DNA of 64,000 nt from a virus. Below, one piece after another: positions 59,150-64,000 of this stretch. Every line of letters begins with the position of its first letter. Position 1 is the stretch's first letter. A program made the translations under genes and the position numbers. Below the pieces are notes generated by a model. The model did no database searches, was not told the origin of the DNA, and saw only the letters and a list, made by a program, of their open reading frames with translations. Where the stretch lies: IMG/VR virus record IMGVR_UViG_3300043803_000642, positions 1 through 64,000 of that record. One strand, written 5' to 3'.

Positions 59150-59463
59150 GATATGTCCTCCACTCTCAGTGCGTACTTGCCGTTAGCCCGCTTGGTCCAG
59201 CCGTGTACTTCCACTCTGATGCCTGCCTCTCTGACGTGCGCGATAGTGTCGGACTCCTGGATCTTCTTGATCCTTGATGACACGCCACTGCTTGTCACCT
59301 GCACGGCCAGCACTTCATCCCGACGGATAGCCAAGATGTCGCACCAGCCCCACAGATCCTGACGCACACGCTTCCACGGGTTCCACTTCTCTACCACCTC
59401 ACAGTGATAGCCCTGCTCCCGCAGATACTCAAGGCTGCGCTGCGTCGGAGACTTAGCTGACAT
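59146..59463 (-). CDS. PD-(D/E)XK-like endonuclease or resolvase-type protein (105 aa)
   Basis: Has SLEYLREQGYHCEVVEKWNP, RQDLWGWCDILAIRRD and EVLAVQVTSSGVSSRI. The D in GWCD and the strand with QVT match a common phage restriction-endonuclease-like fold, although the usual E-x-K is Q-V-T here, so catalysis is uncertain. It sits among recombination genes. It may process recombination intermediates. Confidence 0.6.
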   Translation of the reverse strand: MSAKSPTQRSLEYLREQGYHCEVVEKWNPWKRVRQDLWGWCDILAIRRDEVLAVQVTSSGVSSRIKKIQESDTIAHVREAGIRVEVHGWTKRANGKYALRVEDIS

Positions 59464-59656
59464 TCGCTATCCGCTTGATCTCTTTGATCGGGATATCAAA
59501 AGCTTCGTGGATCTTCAAGATGACAGACGGCGTTAGGTTTACATGGCCATGCCGCAGCTTGGAGATCGTAGGCGGGTGTACGCCTATGATCTTCGCAAGG
59601 GCTGCATCGCTACGCAGGTTGGCAACACTGATCAGGTGGTCGATAAGATCGTTCAT
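59453..59656 (-). CDS. Cro/CI-type helix-turn-helix regulator (67 aa)
   Basis: Starts at CAT 59654-59656. The HTH is SDAALAKIIGVHPPTISKLRHG, with NLTPSVILKIHEAFDIP after it, typical of small XRE regulators of the Cro type. It is in the middle of the operon, five genes from the promoter. It could bind the 10-bp inverted repeat over that promoter (61677-61709). Confidence 0.8.
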   Translation of the reverse strand: MNDLIDHLISVANLRSDAALAKIIGVHPPTISKLRHGHVNLTPSVILKIHEAFDIPIKEIKRIANVS

Positions 59657-59663
59657 GGCATCC

Positions 59664-59945
59664 TCAGAATGGCACGTCGCTGTCATCTACTACTGGCGGC
59701 TTGGGTGCCTCCAGTGTCTCGGTCTTCTTCCACGTGTTCACCTTCAGCTGGAAGAACGTGCCGTACTGGCCATCGTTCTGCCATGCGTCCAGCTTGATCG
59801 TGATGTCATCACCTTCCGTTTCCTGCAAGAGCGTACGCAGGTAGCTGCGCTCCAGGGTGATGTCGCCGTAGAGATCAGGTGACTTCGGATGGATCTTGCG
59901 CTTGCTGTAATTCAAGCGGCCAGAGTTGGGGTACTTATTTGTCAT
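59664..59945 (-). CDS. SSB-like protein with acidic DVPF tip (93 aa)
   Basis: Starts at CAT 59943-59945 (MTNKYPNSGRLNYSKRK). A beta-barrel-like region (DDITIKLDAWQNDGQYGTFF) is followed by a proline-rich linker and ends DDSDVPF, which strongly resembles the C-terminal tip of SSB proteins (DDDIPF) used to recruit partners. It lies next to Erf, a normal partner of SSB. Overall similarity to SSB is not obvious, so this is an inference from the tail, the size and the context. Confidence 0.6.
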   Translation of the reverse strand: MTNKYPNSGRLNYSKRKIHPKSPDLYGDITLERSYLRTLLQETEGDDITIKLDAWQNDGQYGTFFQLKVNTWKKTETLEAPKPPVVDDSDVPF

Positions 59946-60636
59946 CTTTAAATGCTCCCTTGTAGGTTCCGAAGGTATCGACCAGCTCTCTGTAGGCGAC
60001 GTTATCCTGCATCTCAATCTGCTTGTAGATGTTGGCGTTCGTGCGCCAGATGTTCATGATGTCGTCCAAGTTAGAGGCCGAATCAAGTGCCGTGACAGTC
60101 GCTTCAACGACAACAGTCAGCCAGTTTTCCCACTCTGTATCCGGTTCCGCAGATACTTTGAGCTGCCACTCACGATCGTGGCCTTCCATCTTCTTCGGTG
60201 GAGCGGGTGGTGCAGGTGGAGTTGCAGGCTTGGCTACTGGCTTTGGTGCTGCGACTGGTGCAGTCTTTGTTGCATGATTGCCATCGTCCTCTTCTGGCGC
60301 GATACCGCAGGCGGCCATCAGGCTATAGCGACGGGCGTACGACAAAGCGCTGCCAAAGCCCTGCGCGTCATGCTTGGTTGCCGGCATGAACAGACTGCCG
60401 CCGGACAGTTGCTCGCCTGACTCATGAATGAATGTCGTGCTGACCTTCACGCCGCCATCATGCTCTTCTGTCAGCTGCATCAGGTAGATGCCGTTGTTGT
60501 TCAGCGCATCCAGCACAGCCTCCACGCAGGCAGACAGATCTGCGTAGCGGCTGCGGAAATGCGGGTTGGTACTGGTCTTCAGCGCAGGGCCAAACTCCCG
60601 CTGCGCTTTCACCAGTGCTGTGGCGATGTTTTTCAT
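59935..60636 (-). CDS. erf: Erf-family single-strand annealing protein
   Basis: A 233-residue protein starting at CAT 60634-60636. Residues 1-125 match the ERF family: LVKAQREFGPALKTSTNPHF, RYADLSACVEAVLDAL, HESGEQLSGGSLFMPATKHD and GSALSYARRYSLMAACGI. An Ala/Pro linker separates a C-terminal domain that may contact partners. It should anneal complementary single strands in phage recombination. Its last 11 bp overlap the SSB-like gene. Confidence 0.88.
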   Translation of the reverse strand: MKNIATALVKAQREFGPALKTSTNPHFRSRYADLSACVEAVLDALNNNGIYLMQLTEEHDGGVKVSTTFIHESGEQLSGGSLFMPATKHDAQGFGSALSYARRYSLMAACGIAPEEDDGNHATKTAPVAAPKPVAKPATPPAPPAPPKKMEGHDREWQLKVSAEPDTEWENWLTVVVEATVTALDSASNLDDIMNIWRTNANIYKQIEMQDNVAYRELVDTFGTYKGAFKDDK

Positions 60637-60644
60637 TTGTTCTC

Positions 60645-60794
60645 CTAGTTGCAGGTGGTGTTGCACACGCCGCCATAACAGCATGTCGTACAGAACGTGC
60701 AGTTGCCACGGTTGTCACAGAAGTTGTGGGATGTGCAGCTTGCGTAGGCCATGGATGCGGAAGCGATAGCCCAGATAGCGATCAGATATTTCAT
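60645..60794 (-). CDS. secreted cysteine-rich peptide (49 aa)
   Basis: This frame starts at CAT 60792-60794 with CAGGAGAAATC upstream and ends at 60645-60647. It begins with a signal-peptide-like segment (MKYLIAIWAIASASMAYA), with cleavage likely after AYA. The remaining about 31 residues hold eight cysteines (SCTSHNFCDN, GNCTFCTTCCYGG, then VCNTTC), enough for four disulfides. The start overlaps the nuclease stop as ATGA. A periplasmic disulfide-rich peptide or small lipoprotein-like factor is possible; no known family. Confidence 0.65.
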   Translation of the reverse strand: MKYLIAIWAIASASMAYASCTSHNFCDNRGNCTFCTTCCYGGVCNTTCN

Positions 60795-61666
60795 GATTTC
60801 TCCTGTTGGTAAAGTTTGTACTGCTCACAAAATGGAGCGACCTGACAGAAAGATTCACAGCGTGTCCTGCCGCCCTCTCTAACCTCGACCTCGTGGCCGG
60901 GGAACTTAGTCTTAATCAATGCGTCTGCTTCTTCCTGCGTGGCGCATACCTTCTTCGCACGAACACCACCGGCTTTCATGATGGCGAAGGTGGTTGGCTT
61001 CTCCCACATTTCCTCTGACGTGCAGGTTGGCATCTGGCCAGAGACGGCCGCGAAGTTAGCCTCGTTGTGCAGGCGCAGTCGGTCACGCACAAACCGCTCG
61101 CGTGTCTCTGCATCCCACAGCGGAATGTCCAGCGTGACGATCGGTGCCTGCGGGTAGGTGTCCTTCAGGGCAGCTTCTCTGCGGCTCCAATCCCGAACGA
61201 TGCCGATGATCTGTAGACCAGTAACCGGATGCGCTTTCACGCGCTCGACTAGCCATGCGTACAGGTTCAGCTGATCTACCCACTCGGTCTTCTGCTGCTG
61301 GACTGCCCAGGCAGATGTCACCTTGTAGTCAGAGATAACGACGGAGCCGTCAGACTGGAAGGTCTGCAAGTCGATAGCACCAGAGATACGCCAGCTATCA
61401 AACGTGGTGAACAGACGCTCCTCGACAACGTGGTTCTCGTCTTGGCCATGCTGCAATATGTTGTGGACTGCGGAGCCAAACAGACTCCATACCTGATCTG
61501 CCGCATCGACTTCGATATCATCTGCATGACGGCGGCGTAGCTGCACTAACTGCGGTGGCGACAGGATCTCGGTGACGCTGATCTCAGAGCTGCCCCTGCT
61601 GTACGTAGGCCGCTGAATGACATTGATAAAGGTCTGTGGCAGACCATGCTTGTTGGTAAGTTTCAT
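60791..61666 (-). CDS. Cas4/RecB-like PD-(D/E)XK nuclease with cysteine cluster (291 aa)
   Basis: Starts at CAT 61664-61666 behind GGGGAGG. The core has ISGAIDLQTF, a strand with the metal aspartate, and VVISDYKVTSAW, where DYK serves as the E-x-K motif; QLNLYAWLVE is motif QhXXY-like. The C terminus has RTRCESFCQVAPFCEQY, three cysteines as in Fe-S containing Cas4/AddB nucleases. It is the first gene of the long operon and probably makes single strands for Erf. Its ribosome site AGGGGAG is complementary to the CUCCCCU of the candidate small RNA encoded just upstream on the other strand. Confidence 0.82.
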   Translation of the reverse strand: MKLTNKHGLPQTFINVIQRPTYSRGSSEISVTEILSPPQLVQLRRRHADDIEVDAADQVWSLFGSAVHNILQHGQDENHVVEERLFTTFDSWRISGAIDLQTFQSDGSVVISDYKVTSAWAVQQQKTEWVDQLNLYAWLVERVKAHPVTGLQIIGIVRDWSRREAALKDTYPQAPIVTLDIPLWDAETRERFVRDRLRLHNEANFAAVSGQMPTCTSEEMWEKPTTFAIMKAGGVRAKKVCATQEEADALIKTKFPGHEVEVREGGRTRCESFCQVAPFCEQYKLYQQEKS

Positions 61667-61676
61667 CTTGCCTCCC

Positions 61677-61709
61677 CTAGATGTAGGATGATAGTACAAC
61701 TACATCTAG
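61677..61709. promoter_or_regulatory. 10-bp inverted repeat over the operon promoter (operator)
   Basis: CTAGATGTAG (61677-61686) and CTACATCTAG (61700-61709) are perfect arms with 13 bp between. They flank the -10 box (61691-61696) of the leftward promoter, the classical place for a repressor site. Candidate binders encoded nearby are the Cro-type, RHH and LexA-like proteins. Confidence 0.7.
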
Positions 61710-61719
61710 CGTATGTCAA
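61691..61719 (-). promoter_or_regulatory. strong sigma70 promoter for the right leftward operon
   Basis: On the - strand a perfect TTGACA (61714-61719) and TACTAT (61691-61696) are separated by exactly 17 bp. Transcription would start near 61684, about 18 bases before the nuclease start codon, and read through about 24 genes to 47327. Confidence 0.8.
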
Positions 61720-61761
61720 CAGGCAATTTGATACCGGAATCATGTGTTGCAAAAATGGCTT

Positions 61762-61790
61762 TTGTAAATATTTACACGGTGTGCTATTGT
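61762..61790 (+). promoter_or_regulatory. candidate promoter for the small RNA
   Basis: TTGTAA (61762-61767) and TATTGT (61785-61790) are 17 bp apart, and TGC just before the -10 gives the extended -10 pattern. The predicted start (about 61797) coincides with the first base of the RNA's outer stem. Confidence 0.55.
61763..61776. promoter_or_regulatory. 14-bp perfect palindrome, copy 3 (divergent control region)
   Basis: TGTAAATATTTACA lies between the leftward operon promoter and the rightward small-RNA promoter. It overlaps the -35 box of the latter, so a protein bound here could repress it. Identical to the copies at 697 and 8309. Confidence 0.6.
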
Positions 61791-61796
61791 CTGTTC

Positions 61797-61931
61797 AGAC
61801 ATTCCGGTGGGCTTCTACTCCCCTTCACGTGTAGATCTCCCCTTCGCTCCTGGAATGTCTCCCTGTTGGCGACAGCAGCGACTCAGGCGCTGCCTTGACC
61901 CCGGTTACTCCCCTTTCCGGGGTCTTTTTTT
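61797..61931 (+). ncRNA. candidate small RNA with three CUCCCCUU motifs (about 135 nt)
   Basis: The segment has a promoter in front and a terminator at the end, without a good reading frame. The outer stem is GACATTCC (61798-61805) with GGAATGTC (61852-61859). Inside it UCUAC/GUAGA makes a hairpin. A second stem is GCAGCG (61875-61880) with CGCTGC (61888-61893). The terminator stem GACCCCGG (61897-61904) with CCGGGGTC (61917-61924) is followed by T7. CTCCCCTT occurs at 61818-61825, 61837-61844 and 61908-61915, mostly in loops. That sequence can pair with AGGGGAG-type ribosome sites. Prediction from reading only. Confidence 0.6.
61897..61931 (+). terminator. rho-independent terminator of the small RNA
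   Basis: An 8-bp GC-rich stem (GACCCCGG/CCGGGGTC) closes a 12-nt loop containing CTCCCCTT and is followed by seven T residues. Confidence 0.85.
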
Positions 61932-61932
61932 G

Positions 61933-61938
61933 TATAAT
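61933..61938 (+). promoter_or_regulatory. perfect TATAAT immediately after the small-RNA terminator
   Basis: TATAAT follows the terminator T-run directly. There is no convincing -35 at the right distance. It could start the structured transcript described next, near 61945. Confidence 0.35.
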
Positions 61939-61944
61939 GCCGGC

Positions 61945-62155
61945 AGCTGGAAGCCAGTCGAGCGGCTGACAGCATCACAGCCACTGAGAAAGCGGCTGGT
62001 TTTCAGCACCACTTGCATCACATCTGAATCTGTCCTACACTGTGCTTGTCACTGTAGCGGCAGAGACAATCCCCGAAGCCCTCAGGCCTCGGTTCTCTCC
62101 CGAAAGGGAACGTGCCGCTACACGTGAGAGCCAGAGGCCTGAGGGTTTTTCTTTT
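61945..62155 (+). ncRNA. candidate structured RNA ending in a pseudoknot/terminator switch (about 210 nt)
   Basis: No reading frame of note. CTGAGAAA and TTTTCAG (61984-62006) form a hairpin. TGTAGCGGCA (62053-62062) can pair perfectly with TGCCGCTACA (62113-62122). CCCTCAGGCCTC (62079-62090) can pair perfectly with GAGGCCTGAGGG (62134-62145), extended by GGTTCTC with GAGAGCC. The second stem is followed by TTTTTCTTTT and acts as a terminator. The two stems interleave (A-B-A'-B'), so they are a pseudoknot or alternative folds. CCCGAAAGGG in the loop is a GNRA-type hairpin. Confidence 0.5.
62079..62155 (+). terminator. long-stem rho-independent terminator within the non-coding block
   Basis: A 12-bp perfect stem plus a 7-bp inner extension is followed by TTTTTCTTTT (62146-62155). 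Its loop contains the strand that can instead pair upstream (62053-62062). Confidence 0.7.
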
Positions 62156-62156
62156 G

Positions 62157-62520
62157 GCGCTCACGACTAGGCTGTACTTTATGCGTCGGTTGGTGTCAGT
62201 ACAAAACAGTGGGTAGGAAGCCGCGAGGTGTAGTCCCCACGAGCGCGACACAACAACTCGTTTCGGGTACAGCTGAATCCGCCGGGAGAAAGTTCACCAG
62301 ACCGGCAACAGTGGTTGGGCGCTGGAGGAATCCGCAGAGATTGCGGTACCAACTGAAGGCGACAGAGAGCTGGGTGTGGCCCTCCTGCAAGGGGCAAAGT
62401 CTCTGATTCGGCACTGCCAGGACAGCGGTCGGACGATGCGAAGACTCACCGGGAACTTCACCCACGCATAGACCCCATACCTGACCCTGCTGCGGCTGGG
62501 TTGGGTTGGGTTTTGCCCTC
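62157..62520 (+). other. highly structured non-coding region (possible large RNA)
   Basis: No supported gene. Perfect short helices follow each other. GCGCTC (62157) with GAGCGC (62241) closes a three-way junction that contains TGTACT/AGTACA (62173, 62198) and GTGGG/CCCAC (62209, 62236). Next come GCCGG/CCGGC (62281, 62302), GTTGG/CCAAC (62314, 62349) around CCGCA/TGCGG (62332, 62342), CAGAGA/TCTCTG (62363, 62400) around GCCC/GGGC, and ATGC-GAAG/CTTC-GCAT (62436, 62456). It ends with ACCC/GGGT and three GGGTT units. The size and location in a phage recall ornate RNAs such as GOLLD or ROOL, but I cannot match a consensus. Confidence 0.45.
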
Positions 62521-62546
62521 AGATCTACCGTTGCTTACCCTTGCAT

Positions 62547-62753
62547 ATGATCCTTTACTTGTACAAGAATCATCCTGACGGTGCTGCCCACATCTGGGAT
62601 GACGGTGATACTTACTGCCGCCAGTTTTCTACCGGCGGTTTGAACCCTCGGCGTTATCATGTTCACGAGGATCGCGGTCACCGGCGGATTTGCAGTATGT
62701 GCCACGACGTGTTCGAGGAATACTCTGGCTATCGCATCACAGATGTTGATTAA
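62547..62753 (+). CDS. hypothetical small protein (68 aa)
   Basis: Starts at ATG 62547 (an in-frame TTG is at 62541), with no clear ribosome site, just after the non-coding block. The product begins MILYLYKNHPDGAAHIWDDG and has CSMCHDVFEEYSGY near the end. Its single CxxC with nearby His might bind metal. No family recognised; the gene call is moderate. Confidence 0.5.
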   Translation: MILYLYKNHPDGAAHIWDDGDTYCRQFSTGGLNPRRYHVHEDRGHRRICSMCHDVFEEYSGYRITDVD

Positions 62754-62821
62754 AATTTGCAATGACACAACATACATTGTTCCGCTAGGATTACGTCTGT
62801 TGCAATCATTGGGAGTTAGTG

Positions 62822-63016
62822 ATGAACATTGAAGTACGTGAGATGTTGGAGCGCTGCGGATTGCTGGACGTGGATATTGGTACGTACAACAGGCTACGGG
62901 CGTTGATTGTGTTGGCGAAGGAACGGGAGCGGGAGCGGGCGGCGATGATTTGCCATGCTTGCCGTGATTTTGAATATGCGAGCGAGGAGGTCGCCCGCAG
63001 GATACTTGCAAACTAG
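62822..63016 (+). CDS. small charged helical protein (64 aa)
   Basis: Starts at ATG 62822 behind GGGAGTTAGTG. The product (MNIEVREMLERCGLLDVDIG) has a very charged helix (AKERERERAAMICHACRDF), recalling the ER..CA motif of the leftward operon at 56.5-57.3 kb. The 68 bp before it hold a CAATG/CATTG inverted repeat. Function unknown. Confidence 0.6.
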   Translation: MNIEVREMLERCGLLDVDIGTYNRLRALIVLAKERERERAAMICHACRDFEYASEEVARRILAN

Positions 63017-63025
63017 GAGGGGAGT

Positions 63026-63442
63026 ATGGAAGCAGTCTTTCAAAAGATACTGAGGTCGGCCTTGATTGGCTTGAAGCAGCTGGAGAGCAAGGGTCACATC
63101 CAGTTCAAGGTGATCTGCGGCGAGAACGAGTGGGGAAGCCTACAGGTCGTGAAGGAAAAGCCCAAGGACAAGAAGCCACGGTACTACGAGTCTGGCGATA
63201 TTCAGTACGGCTTCATGCGGGAATATGTACTCAAGTACCTGACCCCGGTGCAGCCCAACGAGGTGGTGGAGATACCGTATCCGCCGCACGACTCTGAGGT
63301 GGTACGCACCAACGCGTGTGCCTACGCAACCAAACTGTGGGGCAAAGCAAGCTACACGTCGACGATAAACAGAGAGAAGCAGATCATCGAAATCTACCGG
63401 CATCCTGAGATCAGCGAGTTAGATTTGGGAGGCTTCGAATGA
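63026..63442 (+). CDS. hypothetical protein (138 aa)
   Basis: Contains GLKQLESKGHIQFKVICGEN, a KPKDKKPRYYESGDIQYGFM segment and VVRTNACAYATKLWGKASYT, then strands and a short acidic end. The N-terminal helix and strand layout could be a small DNA-binding fold, but no family was recognised. Preceded by GGAGGGGAGT and overlapping the next start as ATGA. Confidence 0.6.
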   Translation: MEAVFQKILRSALIGLKQLESKGHIQFKVICGENEWGSLQVVKEKPKDKKPRYYESGDIQYGFMREYVLKYLTPVQPNEVVEIPYPPHDSEVVRTNACAYATKLWGKASYTSTINREKQIIEIYRHPEISELDLGGFE

Positions 63443-64000
63443 TCCAGTTCAACCGCTACCGGCTGCCGGATGAAACGCCGGATCTCCACGCCGACATCGT
63501 GAAGTTAGTCGGCCTGATGTCACAAGGCCTCAGAACCGCACCAGAAGCCGGTGTGCCGCTGTTATTCGAGATGGCCTACAAGTACCCCGGCAACCTGCGT
63601 GTCGCGGCCATAGGGGCGCGTCTGCACCACTGGGGGGTGTTGGGTTGGGATGAGATCCGCGACATGATCCCGGCCGAACTGCCACGTCACTTCTGGTACG
63701 CACAGGAGATCGCCGGCTGCTTGGGATACGAGCAGACCAACCGGCATTGGCACATTGAGGAGGACGATTGGTACATCCTCCAGGGTCAGGCCGATGACGT
63801 GGTTGCCCCCGGTGCTGGTGTCATGCACGGCTACATCAGCTACCAGCCGCCGAGCGCAGGCTTCTTCTCAGTTGTCGAGAACATCGTCGCGGCCTCAATG
63901 GCGGCAGAGCAGGATGGCTACGGCCTGAAGGTGGATCTGTCTGGCAACTGGTGGGCGTACGACGAGCCGTTCGAGGACATCTTCGAGGACGTATTTGAAT
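63439..64000 (+). CDS. hypothetical protein, 3' end outside the window (187 aa visible)
   Basis: Opens at ATG 63439 (ATGA overlap with the previous stop) and stays open to the last base. The visible part begins MIQFNRYRLPDETPDLHADI and has GNLRVAAIGARLHHWGVLGW, IEEDDWYILQGQADDVVAPG and an acidic FEDIFEDVFE near the cut. It is a globular mixed-fold protein. No family recognised. Confidence 0.6.
   Translation, partial: MIQFNRYRLPDETPDLHADIVKLVGLMSQGLRTAPEAGVPLLFEMAYKYPGNLRVAAIGARLHHWGVLGWDEIRDMIPAELPRHFWYAQEIAGCLGYEQTNRHWHIEEDDWYILQGQADDVVAPGAGVMHGYISYQPPSAGFFSVVENIVAASMAAEQDGYGLKVDLSGNWWAYDEPFEDIFEDVFE

Noticed and set aside
61646-62406. Short + and - strand frames of 60-106 codons across the non-coding block
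   Set aside because: They overlap promoters, terminators and perfect inverted repeats, lack ribosome sites and show no protein-like composition.
62157-62520. RNase P RNA, tmRNA or tRNA in the non-coding block
   Set aside because: Some short strings resemble parts of RNase P RNA, but the conserved core sequences are not found, no TTCGA-type T-loop with acceptor stem was seen, and no CCA end is present.
1-64000. Window as a complete circular genome
   Set aside because: Joining the last base to the first would put a stop right after the partial gene at 64000 and not continue the frame open at position 1, and no DNA polymerase gene is present.

Overview
This window is a stretch of a tailed double-stranded DNA phage genome, most likely from a short-tailed (podovirus-like) environmental, probably freshwater, phage. 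The evidence is a full virion gene set on the + strand (terminase subunits, portal, co-chaperonin, scaffold, capsid, head-tail adaptors, fibres, holin, endolysin, internal ejection proteins), the near absence of intergenic space, chains of ATGA/GTGA/TTGA stop-start overlaps, and many proteins of the kind known mainly from uncultured aquatic phages. No rRNA, tRNA, IS element or CRISPR array was seen. Both ends of the window cut through genes, so the genome is larger than 64 kb. No DNA polymerase is visible and it may lie outside.

Layout. (1) 1-3427, +: end of a replication/partition segment (ParB-like protein, SF2 helicase with zinc ribbon, Toprim protein). (2) 3386-7283, -: fourteen small genes read leftward from a good sigma70-type promoter at 7328-7355; six share an identical Shine-Dalgarno leader. 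(3) 7284-7559: divergent control region. (4) 7560-47355, +: morphogenesis and virion module, running from terminase through head, a block of small basic proteins with a shared C-terminal motif, adaptors, tail fibres including two tandem glycine-rich adhesins, a 2OG oxygenase, lysis genes, and then large ejection proteins that end in a 2066-residue polyvalent protein carrying zincin-like, ADP-ribosyltransferase-like and LPD38-like regions. (5) 47327-61666, -: one nearly gapless block of about 24 genes from a strong promoter at 61691-61719. Its first genes make a recombination module (Cas4/RecB-like nuclease, Erf, SSB-like, HTH and RHH proteins). Its later genes make a sugar module (fucosyltransferase, Gmd, Fcl, two further glycosyltransferases, an E1-type 3-dehydrase, a YerE-like ThDP enzyme, an SDR) and end with zinc-ribbon proteins and a Ref-like nuclease. 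(6) 61667-62546: about 880 bp without genes, rich in RNA structure. (7) 62547-64000, +: small early-type genes, the last cut by the window edge.

How it may work together. The left and right leftward operons look like early or host-takeover genes and the central + block like late genes. The sugar genes supply GDP-fucose synthesis plus a fucosyltransferase. Next to them is a three-gene set that matches the late steps of a branched 3,6-dideoxyhexose (yersiniose-like) pathway, so the phage probably remodels surface glycans of the host or of its own virion.

The strongest candidate for something undescribed is the non-coding block at 61.8-62.5 kb. It holds a compact candidate small RNA, with promoter, three hairpins, terminator and three copies of an anti-Shine-Dalgarno-like CUCCCCUU, followed by a large structured RNA-like region with a pseudoknot or terminator switch. 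Other leads are the repeated leader of the left operon, three perfect copies of a 14-bp palindrome, and a secreted peptide with eight cysteines. All function names rest on sequence reading alone, with no database search.
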